Source of the DNA: Thermoplasmatota archaeon
GTDB taxonomy: Archaea > Thermoplasmatota > JAQUQK01
Length of the DNA: 12,231 nt
Assembly (NCBI GenBank): GCA_028716125.1
Contig: JAQUQK010000005.1
Location: 1 to 12,231 of the forward strand
Reading direction: 5' to 3'
The position numbers and the translations under genes were made by a program. Every line of letters starts with the position of its first letter. Position 1 is the first letter of the stretch. Below are positions 1 through 5,894 of the stretch, one piece after another. The notes under the pieces were generated by a model, which made no database searches, had not been told where the DNA came from, and worked only from the letters and a program-made list of their open reading frames with translations.

Positions 1-665
1 ATGAATATCGCCATGCTCTGGATGCCTGTGCAGGCAAGAACAATTGTTATTGGAAAGTCTACGCCATTGTAATATATGTTGCAGCCGTGGACAACGTTGG
101 AAATGGTCTGCCCCGGCCCGATGTACGCAGGAAGGCCAAACAGGTTCAGGAGCCAAACCGTCTGCTGCGCCACTCCGTAGATTAGGGCGCTTGCGATGCT
201 TGGGATTTTATCTATTACAAAATAAACCCATCCGATTATGAACGTGGCGCCGGCCATCCAGCGCAGATTTATGTTTTCGGACTCTGTATAATAAAGGCCG
301 AGTTCCTGGTATGCAAGATACATCAGGACATATACGCCGATCACGCAGAAAAGCATGTTGACAATGTCCCCGCCCTCTATAACGTAAAGTTCCATCGGCT
401 GCATTGCCCAGTATGCGGCAAAAACTATCCAGCCGATCATTGTGATGAGATGGGATTTCTTTCCGTCTAGCTTGTAGCCGATGCCCAAAAGAAGCAGGCC
501 GCCGAACACCAGGATTGTGCCGAGAGTCCAGAATGCGCCGCTGCCTTCGGTTGTGCTCCAGAACAAGTATCCCGCAATGAGCTCGATTGTCACGATGGCG
601 AAGAATCCGATTGTGAACGACTTGTCCGAGGTTTTTTCCAATATTGACTGTTGATGAACGCTCAA
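1..665 (-). CDS. artA: Archaeosortase A-like membrane transpeptidase (partial, C-terminus outside window)
   Basis: Multi-pass membrane protein of the exosortase/archaeosortase family. Archaeosortase A recognises C-terminal PGF-CTERM signals, cleaves them and allows the protein to be lipid-anchored on the outer face of the membrane. The 221 visible codons show five or more hydrophobic segments (about residues 17-36, 41-60, 70-88, 95-115 and 130-147), then the family signature LACTGIQSMAIF at about 210-221. The catalytic Cys is residue 212 (codon at 32..30). The two conserved arginines of the active site lie further on and are cut off by the window edge. The reading frame opens after a TAA and has no ATG near its beginning. 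I chose the TTG at 665 because GGTGAT (674-669) precedes it, although the spacing (3 nt) is short. Family assignment rests on the Cys motif and topology and is fairly firm; specificity for PGF is inferred from the GH35 tail in this window. Confidence 0.87.
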   Translation of the reverse strand, partial: MSVHQQSILEKTSDKSFTIGFFAIVTIELIAGYLFWSTTEGSGAFWTLGTILVFGGLLLLGIGYKLDGKKSHLITMIGWIVFAAYWAMQPMELYVIEGGDIVNMLFCVIGVYVLMYLAYQELGLYYTESENINLRWMAGATFIIGWVYFVIDKIPSIASALIYGVAQQTVWLLNLFGLPAYIGPGQTISNVVHGCNIYYNGVDFPITIVLACTGIQSMAIF

Positions 666-668
666 ATT

Positions 669-674
669 ATCACC
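669..674 (-). promoter_or_regulatory. Ribosome binding site deciding the TTG start of the archaeosortase
   Basis: GGTGAT on the minus strand matches the archaeal anti-Shine-Dalgarno and stands 3 nt before TTG at 665. No in-frame ATG or GTG lies between the upstream stop codon and the first membrane segment, so this site is the main reason for the start chosen. The short spacing keeps confidence moderate. Confidence 0.45.
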
Positions 675-699
675 GATTGCTTCTGTGTATCTGGAGAAA

Positions 700-708
700 G
701 TTAAAAAT
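700..708 (-). promoter_or_regulatory. Possible TATA box of the archaeosortase gene
   Basis: The minus strand reads ATTTTTAAC about 39 nt before the TTG start. It would place transcription initiation about 10-15 nt upstream of the start codon, just ahead of the GGTGAT site. It is a weak match to the archaeal TATA consensus and is supported only by position. Confidence 0.3.
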
Positions 709-756
709 GGTTTTGAACAATCGATTTAGAAGATGAACGCCCCCTGCAGCAATAAA

Positions 757-790
757 GATTCAAAGGAAAAAAGAAAAAAACGCGAAAAAC
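757..790 (-). terminator. T-run terminator after the lipoprotein gene
   Basis: Read on the minus strand, the first 45 or so bases after the lipoprotein stop contain successive T tracts (about five, seven and six T's) with no strong hairpin. This is the usual form of an intrinsic archaeal terminator. It separates the lipoprotein transcript from the archaeosortase gene. The rest of the 137-base gap (666-802) shows only the weak archaeosortase promoter. Confidence 0.55.
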
Positions 791-802
791 TGCAGGTCAA
801 AC

Positions 803-1381
803 CTACGAATACTTCACCAGTAATTTCATGTCGTATTTGGCGCCGTCGTCATAGCCAAATCCGCCGCTGCTCATGCCATAGCCACTGACGTCTATCTTGT
901 AGGCCCCATAGGCGCTGAAGGAATTTATCGTTATTGTGGCGGTCTCACCCGTAACCGGATCAACTTCTCCCGTACCAATTTCGGTACCGGCTGGATCCTT
1001 GACGGAGACTGTCACGTAGCCCAGGGTGACTGGAACAGGCAGTGGCACAGGCGAATCGGGCTCCGACATAGATAGAGCGATTTCCAAGGTCGCAGTCTTG
1101 GCGCCCTGATCTACCGGGAAGGTATATTCCATCGAGTAGCCATCCGGGGAAGACGTATCTATCCAGTCCGAGTAAGTTTGTGCATAGTCCCCATGTGTCT
1201 GGTTTTCTCCAGTCTGGTTGCTGAGAGTTTGGTCCCCTGTTGCATTCTCTCCAGTTCCGCTAGTTTCCACACCGGTTCCGCTAGTCTCCTGGCTCGTCTT
1301 TTCTTCGCCGGTACATCCGCTGAATGCCGTCGTCAGCATCAGGCCCATCATGGCAATTGCCAAAACTATATTTGCTTTCAT
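803..1381 (-). CDS. Secreted lipoprotein with Ser/Thr/Asn-rich linker and C-terminal beta domain, function unknown
   Basis: A 192-aa predicted lipoprotein. Residues 1-22 form a hydrophobic signal peptide ending in FSGC, so Cys23 is the expected lipidated residue. Residues of about 24-65 form a low-complexity linker rich in Thr, Gly, Ser, Asn and Glu. It has a tandem ETSGTG repeat and three N-glycosylation sequons (NAT, NQT, NQT), typical of an exposed stalk. The remaining ~125 residues alternate hydrophobic and polar positions with many Gly, Pro and Thr, consistent with a beta-sandwich on the cell surface. I recognise no family. A GTG at 1390 could extend the frame by three codons, but GGAGTGA sits 5 nt before the ATG at 1381, which I therefore prefer. 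It has no PGF tail, so its anchoring differs from that of the GH35 enzyme. Confidence 0.75.
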   Translation of the reverse strand: MKANIVLAIAMMGLMLTTAFSGCTGEEKTSQETSGTGVETSGTGENATGDQTLSNQTGENQTHGDYAQTYSDWIDTSSPDGYSMEYTFPVDQGAKTATLEIALSMSEPDSPVPLPVPVTLGYVTVSVKDPAGTEIGTGEVDPVTGETATITINSFSAYGAYKIDVSGYGMSSGGFGYDDGAKYDMKLLVKYS

Positions 1382-1394
1382 TTCACTCACTCCA

Positions 1395-1402
1395 GAATAT
1401 CC
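1395..1402 (-). other. GGATATTC octamer upstream of lipoprotein gene
   Basis: The minus strand reads GGATATTC just ahead of the GGAGTGA ribosome site of the lipoprotein gene. The same octamer occurs on the plus strand at 1497-1504 and 2593-2600, both also outside coding sequence. Whether it is a regulator site is unknown. Confidence 0.25.
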
Positions 1403-1464
1403 TGCAGAATCGCATGGAGATTATTTGTAAATCCAGCAGGCACATAATGTAAGTGATATACAGA

Positions 1465-1473
1465 CTTATAAGG
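1465..1473 (-). promoter_or_regulatory. Possible TATA box of the lipoprotein gene
   Basis: CCTTATAAG on the minus strand lies about 85 nt before the lipoprotein ATG in the 126-base gap after the DUF362 gene. Initiation here would leave a leader of roughly 60 nt. A weaker alternative, TTTACAAATA (around 1423-1432), is closer to the start. Read-through from the DUF362 gene is also possible. Confidence 0.3.
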
Positions 1474-1507
1474 ATGCCGCTAAATCTTCGCACTCTGGAT
1501 ATTCCCT

Positions 1508-2587
1508 CTATTTTTTGTCCGGCGGAATCAGGTCGATGGCATTCGCAGGGCACACTTCGTGACAGCAGTAGCACCTTATGCATTTTGCAAGGTCGATGTG
1601 CGCCTTTCCTCCAATCACTTTTGCTGCGCCCCTGGGGCAGATTTCCTGGCACTTTCCGCAGGCAATGCACTTTTCGTTTGGCGAAGGAATTCTTGCAAGT
1701 CCGGAAGTTCCAAGGATCTTTGCAGTAGAAGGCAGCTCAAAACCCTCTATTAAAACTTGATCTGGCCGCAACGCGGGATACTCAATTCTTGCAGGCCACA
1801 TTTTGCGAAGGTAAGCATTTTTCAGGACAGGGATTTTCATGGGTTCGGCGCCAATTATCCTGCATGCCGTAATGTCAAGGGCGATCGCGTCGTCCGAGGC
1901 AAGAAGCAGGCCAATTTCTATCGGCTTGCCGTTCTGCGGGCCGTTGCCGTGCATTCCGACAATCGCGTCCATTATGAAAAGATCCGGTTTTCTCGCTGAA
2001 AAAACGTCGAGGAGCACGTCCGCAAAAGCATTTGGATTCGGGAAAAATGAATGGTATTTCGTCTTGTTTATGCCGGGAATTGCGCCATACATCAACTTTG
2101 TGGAAAGTGTAAGGGTCATGAAAGCGTGCGTCTTCAATTTTGGAAGCGCAATCACCTTGTCGGCGTTGAGGATGTAATTGCATATTGGCGCGTGCTTCAG
2201 GCGCTTTGCACCCGGAATCTGAACTTTGCGCGAGCCGGTGTCGTATGAAAGCTCTATTCCCTTCTCCTTTGCGATGGCTTTCATTCCGCTGCGCTCATAT
2301 GCCTTTTCAAGCGAGCGCCGATTGAAGAATCCCGCGGGGGAGTCGCCTATGTACGGAATCCCGCCCTGCGCAATGACTGCATCTGCGACTGCGCTTACGA
2401 CCGCAGGATGCGTTGTCACCGCCTTTGCAGGATCCATTCCGGAAAGCATGTTTATTTTGAGAAGAACCCGCTCGCCCTTCTTTACGAACTTGCCCATCCC
2501 GCCAAGATGCGAAAGCATTGAACTGACGTCTACCGCTTCATATATGGATTTCTGTATGCAGACCTTTGACAAGCCCGAGGATGCCAT
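1508..2587 (-). CDS. DUF362 protein with C-terminal 2x[4Fe-4S] ferredoxin domain
   Basis: A 359-aa cytoplasmic protein. Residues ~5-290 match the DUF362 pattern: an early segment KKGERVLLKINML, then AVIAQGGIPYIGDSPAG, a central LPKLKTHAFMTLTLSTKLMYGAIPG stretch typical of the family, and an aspartate-rich part around DAIVGMHGNGP. Residues ~300-355 hold two ferredoxin clusters: Cys307/310/313/317 and Cys336/339/342/346, both CX2CX2CX3C followed by P, with an extra Cys341. Members are iron-sulphur proteins of uncertain reaction, often presumed to take part in electron transfer or cofactor-related chemistry. The gene is transcribed divergently from the galactose operon, with an apparently leaderless promoter. 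A link to sugar metabolism is not shown by the sequence. The ATG at 2587 lies about 26 nt after the TATA centre and has no Shine-Dalgarno site, which fits a leaderless start. Confidence 0.85.
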   Translation of the reverse strand: MASSGLSKVCIQKSIYEAVDVSSMLSHLGGMGKFVKKGERVLLKINMLSGMDPAKAVTTHPAVVSAVADAVIAQGGIPYIGDSPAGFFNRRSLEKAYERSGMKAIAKEKGIELSYDTGSRKVQIPGAKRLKHAPICNYILNADKVIALPKLKTHAFMTLTLSTKLMYGAIPGINKTKYHSFFPNPNAFADVLLDVFSARKPDLFIMDAIVGMHGNGPQNGKPIEIGLLLASDDAIALDITACRIIGAEPMKIPVLKNAYLRKMWPARIEYPALRPDQVLIEGFELPSTAKILGTSGLARIPSPNEKCIACGKCQEICPRGAAKVIGGKAHIDLAKCIRCYCCHEVCPANAIDLIPPDKK

Positions 2588-2588
2588 G

Positions 2589-2605
2589 TTTGGGATATTC
2601 GCTCG
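2589..2605 (+). repeat. Direct repeat copy 1 in the divergent promoter
   Basis: TTTGGGATATTCGCTCG matches the stretch at 2645-2661 at 14 of 17 positions, exactly 56 bp away in the same orientation. This copy falls between the DUF362 TATA box and its ATG, so a protein bound here could block that promoter. It may be an operator; it may also be chance similarity in AT-rich DNA. Confidence 0.4.
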
Positions 2606-2608
2606 CAG

Positions 2609-2616
2609 GTTATATG
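2609..2616 (-). promoter_or_regulatory. TATA box of the DUF362 gene (leaderless)
   Basis: The minus strand reads CATATAAC preceded by an A-rich CAAAACAG resembling a BRE. Its centre is about 26 nt from the ATG at 2587, the distance expected when transcription starts at or next to the start codon. This agrees with the absence of a ribosome site. Confidence 0.6.
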
Positions 2617-2632
2617 CTGTTTTGCCAGAATA

Positions 2633-2640
2633 CTTATAAT
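2633..2640 (+). promoter_or_regulatory. TATA box of the galactose/symporter operon
   Basis: CTTATAAT on the plus strand, about 34 nt before the ATG at 2671, gives a predicted leader of roughly 5-12 nt. It is the only good TATA-like site before the eight closely spaced plus-strand genes and is arranged back to back with the DUF362 promoter. Confidence 0.6.
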
Positions 2641-2644
2641 GAAA

Positions 2645-2661
2645 TTTTGGATATTTGCTTG
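2645..2661 (+). repeat. Direct repeat copy 2 in the divergent promoter
   Basis: TTTTGGATATTTGCTTG is the partner of the 2589-2605 copy and lies between the operon TATA box and the ATG at 2671, covering the predicted transcription start. The two copies thus sit at equivalent places downstream of the two divergent TATA boxes, although both point the same way. Confidence 0.4.
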
Positions 2662-2670
2662 GGTTTTGGT

Positions 2671-2781
2671 ATGCTTGATTGGACTGGATGGATGAATCCT
2701 TATGCCGTCGCCTACATGATGGTAATGATTGGCACGATAATTCTGATTTGGCTGGTTCCGAAGGAATTCATCAACGAGTGA
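2671..2781 (+). CDS. 36-aa single-pass membrane microprotein, possible symporter accessory
   Basis: First gene of the operon. The 36-residue product begins MLDWTGWMNPYAV, has one strongly hydrophobic helix (about 12-30), and ends with the charged tail PKEFINE. The frame is open further upstream, but that extension would overlap the DUF362 coding start and both promoters, so I take the ATG at 2671, about 34 nt after the TATA box. Its TGA overlaps the next ATG by one base, which argues for translational coupling and against a spurious ORF. Bacterial SSS symporter genes are often preceded by 30-50-aa single-TM accessory proteins. This one resembles them in size and place but I cannot show homology. 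Confidence 0.65.
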   Translation: MLDWTGWMNPYAVAYMMVMIGTIILIWLVPKEFINE

Positions 2782-3308
2782 TGGTGTTTTTTGTGAAGGT
2801 TAAGACCGCAATAATAGGCCTAATCGCTCTTGTAGTGCTTGCAGGGATTTTCGTCGTTTTCCTCGGAAGCGAGGACGTGCGCGTCCCCGACCCATTTGGC
2901 GACAGCAGGCAGAAGATGGCAAACGAGCTTACTGCTTGCAAGACCGCGGCAAATGGCGGCGACTGGACTGGAGCAAAGTCGCACCTTGATTTGGCAAAAG
3001 CAGTTTGGAATGGAGAAGTAAAGTCCACTTTCTCGCAGGACGAGAAATTCAAGGACAGGACTTCAACGGTCGAGAAATATCTTACTTATCTTACATCCGA
3101 CGTATCAAGCAAAAATGCCGGAAATCTTAACTACAACGCAAACCAGACGATTTGGGCGATTAGCGCTCAGCCAGAAGGGTTCAAAGTCGCGGCCGCGCAA
3201 TACACCGTCTGGGACTGGGTTTTCGCAATGGCCATTGGAATTGGCTTCAACATTGGCGTGATTGCTGCAGCCATGTATTTGCGCAAGACTTACAAGGGAG
3301 GCGAATAA
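2781..3308 (+). CDS. 175-aa membrane protein with extracytoplasmic helical domain, unknown, symporter-linked
   Basis: The product has a membrane helix at residues ~9-29, a soluble region of ~115 residues, and a second helix at ~147-167 followed by a short basic tail (LRKTYKGGE). The soluble part looks alpha-helical, with regular heptad-like spacing (for example DWTGAKSHLDLAKAVW at 61-76) and one NQT sequon (121-123). It probably lies outside the cell, loosely recalling DUF4363-type helical domains. I do not recognise the family. The start overlaps the microprotein stop (TGATG). A GTG at 2793 with GGTG six bases before it is an alternative that removes four residues. The following symporter ATG comes directly after this TAA with no gap, so the two are almost certainly cotranslated and may form a complex. 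Confidence 0.7.
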   Translation: MVFFVKVKTAIIGLIALVVLAGIFVVFLGSEDVRVPDPFGDSRQKMANELTACKTAANGGDWTGAKSHLDLAKAVWNGEVKSTFSQDEKFKDRTSTVEKYLTYLTSDVSSKNAGNLNYNANQTIWAISAQPEGFKVAAAQYTVWDWVFAMAIGIGFNIGVIAAAMYLRKTYKGGE

Positions 3309-4952
3309 ATGATTCACTGGATTGACCTAACGATTCTCGCAACTTTCCTCATATTGATACAGTATACTGGAATATACTTCAGCAGGCACATGAAAGGCTC
3401 GGTTGACTATTTCCTTGCGTCGCGCTCGATGCCATGGTACTGGATTGCAATGGCGGTCTGGGCGACGGGAATTGACCTGGTTCACGGATTCTTTGCGCAC
3501 GGCGCAGCCGCCTACAACTGGGGCATAGTTCAGTGTAATTTCGAATGGATACAGGGTCCATTTGAATTCATAGTGGCAGGAATATTCTTCGTAGCGTTCT
3601 ACTGGAAGTCCGGCGTCTTTACAATCTCGGAATTCCTCGAGCGCCGCCTTAGTGTCTGGTGCAGGCTCATATACACCATCGTCTGGGAAGTTTTCTTCAT
3701 AATCACTGTGGCCGCAGGGCTATATCTGACAGCGCTCTTCCTTGAATCCGGGCTTGGCCTGAACATATGGCTTGGCGTCCTGTTGATGCTTGCGGTTTCG
3801 AGCATTTTCACGCTGGTAGGCGGGCTTTCGGCAGTTATAATGACTGATGTCGTGCTGTTCTTCCTGATGATACTCGGCACGATACCGATATATTTCATAC
3901 TGACGAACCGCTTCGGCGAAATAGTACAGATAAAAGATTGGATGATAAGCAACTGGGGGGTCAGCACGGAATACTTCAACCTCATTCCAAGCGCAGTCCA
4001 CCCTTATGCGCCAGGACCATGGATCATCCTCGGTCTGTGCCTCGTTCTTGCAATGGGCTGGTCTGTAGCCCACCAGGCGCTTATCCAGCGCAACCTTGGC
4101 GCAAGGACGGTTTATGACGCAAAGTTCGGAAACATAATGTCCACGGTTCCAAAGACATTCGGCGCATGGCTTTACATGATACCGATGGCATTGGCATCAG
4201 TATACTTCGCGGCTGACGGCATATTCGTCCCCAAGCCGGACGCAGCATACGGCCTGATGGTCATGAACATATTGCCAGTAGGGTTGCTTGGAATTGCAAT
4301 GGTAGGCCTGTTCTCTGCAGGAATATCAACTTACTGCTCGGTATTCAACTCTTGCGCGACAATGTTCGTCAGGGACATATACGAAAGGTTCTTCGTGCGC
4401 GACAAGCCCGATGAGCATTATTTCCGCGTCGGCCAGATAACAACGGGCGTAGTCATAGTCCTGAGTTTCCTGATGGTCGCTGTCGTCATGCGCACCGACC
4501 TGATAATGACGTTCATCCAGACAATGCTATCCATATTCCAGGGACCATTCTTCGCCATAATACTGCTTGCGATATTCTGGAAACGCACTAACGGGGCAGG
4601 CGGCACCTGGGGCCTTATACTGGGAGCGCTTGTGACCCTTGCGCTCAACCTCATGACCGAAAAGACGTTCTTCGAGGTTGCATTCTATGGTTTCCTCGCG
4701 ACGCTTGTAATCACGATAATCGTGTCGCTCATGACAAAGCCGCCAAGGCCGGACCAGGTCGAAGGGCTTACATGGGGCACGGGAATAGAAACGCGCCAGA
4801 ATGTCGTGGAGAAGCGCGCCGGAATGGCCATGCCTGCAACCTTGGTCAAGAAAGTGAAATACAAGGTTCCGTGGTATAAGGACATACGCATATGGTCCAC
4901 AATCATACTGCTCGCGCAGATAGTTCTCCTGCTTTATTTCGCGGGGGTGTAA
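3309..4952 (+). CDS. SSS-family (SLC5/SGLT-like) sodium:solute symporter
   Basis: A 547-aa integral membrane protein with about 13 or 14 hydrophobic helices, the usual size for solute:sodium symporters. Family marks include the N-terminal helix and DYFLASRSMPWYWIAMA segment (residues ~34-50), the VGGLSAVIMTD signature at 170-180, and GLFSAGISTYCSVFNS (about 333-348) followed by a conserved-type RDIY. In vSGLT the equivalent helix supplies sodium-coordinating Ser residues; here Ser340 and Thr341 occupy those places, so sodium coupling is plausible. The glutamine often found after TD in the signature is not at its usual place. The substrate is not readable from sequence, but with galT and galK downstream and a secreted beta-galactosidase nearby, galactose is the best guess. 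GGGAGG seven bases before the ATG is a strong ribosome site. Confidence 0.9.
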   Translation: MIHWIDLTILATFLILIQYTGIYFSRHMKGSVDYFLASRSMPWYWIAMAVWATGIDLVHGFFAHGAAAYNWGIVQCNFEWIQGPFEFIVAGIFFVAFYWKSGVFTISEFLERRLSVWCRLIYTIVWEVFFIITVAAGLYLTALFLESGLGLNIWLGVLLMLAVSSIFTLVGGLSAVIMTDVVLFFLMILGTIPIYFILTNRFGEIVQIKDWMISNWGVSTEYFNLIPSAVHPYAPGPWIILGLCLVLAMGWSVAHQALIQRNLGARTVYDAKFGNIMSTVPKTFGAWLYMIPMALASVYFAADGIFVPKPDAAYGLMVMNILPVGLLGIAMVGLFSAGISTYCSVFNSCATMFVRDIYERFFVRDKPDEHYFRVGQITTGVVIVLSFLMVAVVMRTDLIMTFIQTMLSIFQGPFFAIILLAIFWKRTNGAGGTWGLILGALVTLALNLMTEKTFFEVAFYGFLATLVITIIVSLMTKPPRPDQVEGLTWGTGIETRQNVVEKRAGMAMPATLVKKVKYKVPWYKDIRIWSTIILLAQIVLLLYFAGV

Positions 4953-4954
4953 GA

Positions 4955-5227
4955 ATGGTGAAACCTGTTGAGGGAATCAGCGGAGATGCGCTAGAAGCCG
5001 AGTTCCGAAAAGCGGAAATAATCGTCTCGGACCAGATGAGGATGATTGGCATCATAACCGCAATCATCGGCGCAATCGCGTTCGTGCTTCCCTTCTTCGC
5101 AGCCCGCTCCAGCAATGCATACATCGAGGGATGGCGCATCGCAAGCACGCTTTCCATAATCGGCGTAGGCATATTCTTCATAATCGCAGGCAGGATAAAG
5201 CGCAAGAACCTGGAACAGAAGAAATAA
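4955..5227 (+). CDS. 90-aa two-TM protein of unknown function
   Basis: A small protein with an acidic/basic N-terminal cytoplasmic helix (residues ~10-28), two membrane helices (about 30-50 and 60-80) joined by a short polar loop, and a lysine-rich C-terminus (RIKRKNLEQKK). By the positive-inside rule both ends face the cytoplasm. It begins two bases after the symporter stop, with GGGGGTG as ribosome site, and replaces a longer frame whose extra N-terminus would overlap the symporter. No family recognised. Its tight linkage suggests an accessory or regulatory partner of the transporter, but that is inference. Confidence 0.7.
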   Translation: MVKPVEGISGDALEAEFRKAEIIVSDQMRMIGIITAIIGAIAFVLPFFAARSSNAYIEGWRIASTLSIIGVGIFFIIAGRIKRKNLEQKK

Positions 5228-5242
5228 GCGGAGCGATTTGAA

Positions 5243-5890
5243 ATGAAAGCCATTAGGTTCGAGCCGATAATAAAGGATGAGGCGGATGCGCTTAAGGCGC
5301 ATTATTCCGCCAGTTCCAAAAAGATAAAATCGCTCGAACTCGTTTATCTCCCTTTTTGCCTTTTCAAGTATAAGATTAGCAGGAAAGCATGGCTTGGCGA
5401 GGACAAAAGCGATGAGTCCCTGCTTCTTGCTGACATGGTAAACGGCATCCCGATAAACGTGCCCGCGCAGGTCGAGTTCAACGACAAGACGGGGAAAATG
5501 GCCCCGCTGATTTCAGGAATCGACAAGTCGAAGGCAACGCGGCTTGCAGGTCGAGGCCTTAAAGTAAAGGTAAGCAAGATTTCTGTGGAAAATGCAGACT
5601 TGCCGGAAAAAAGCACCCTTAAAACCGCAATAAGCCATAGAGAAGCCGTTAGAAAAGGTCTTTGGGCGCTACGCTACGACCTTATGAACATCTGGGGCCC
5701 ATTCAGGAGCAAATCGCTTGAAATGTCAAGGTCGGAGGCGGAGCCGCTGCAGGTTTATTTCCCATATTGGATATTGTATTATCCAAAGAATGGGAAAATG
5801 GATTTCGAGGCGCTTGACGCGCTTAGTGGATCAAAGGAAGGAACGCAGATAAAAATGTCGATAGTTCGCGCAATGAGTTTGATGGAGTGA
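5243..5890 (+). CDS. 215-aa soluble protein with internal duplication, function unknown
   Basis: No signal peptide or membrane helix, so likely cytoplasmic. Two segments look like diverged copies of one unit: ELVYLPFCLFKYK (32-44) leading to DMVNG (64-68), and LQVYFPYWILYYP (169-181) leading to LDALSG (191-196). Each has a VY-hydrophobic-P-aromatic strand followed by an Asp/Gly turn. A basic helical stretch around 128-160 lies between them. I do not recognise the family and assign no function. GGAG nine bases upstream supports the ATG at 5243. It lies 15 bp after the two-TM gene and four bases before the next gene, hence within the operon between transport and Leloir genes. Confidence 0.7.
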   Translation: MKAIRFEPIIKDEADALKAHYSASSKKIKSLELVYLPFCLFKYKISRKAWLGEDKSDESLLLADMVNGIPINVPAQVEFNDKTGKMAPLISGIDKSKATRLAGRGLKVKVSKISVENADLPEKSTLKTAISHREAVRKGLWALRYDLMNIWGPFRSKSLEMSRSEAEPLQVYFPYWILYYPKNGKMDFEALDALSGSKEGTQIKMSIVRAMSLME

Positions 5891-5894
5891 GAGA

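Noticed and set aside
44..241. Plus-strand 65-aa open frame at the left edge
   Set aside because: It lies antisense within the archaeosortase gene, has a low-complexity Arg/Cys-rich product and no ribosome site.
1178..1447. Overlapping plus-strand frames across the lipoprotein gene
   Set aside because: They are antisense to a coherent signal peptide, linker and beta domain, and their products show no recognisable features.
2566..2670. Upstream extension of the microprotein frame
   Set aside because: It overlaps the DUF362 start codon and both promoters; the ATG at 2671 is placed correctly after the TATA box.
2679..2780. Upstream extension of the 175-aa protein
   Set aside because: It runs in another frame through the microprotein and has a polar, unlikely sequence before the first TM helix.
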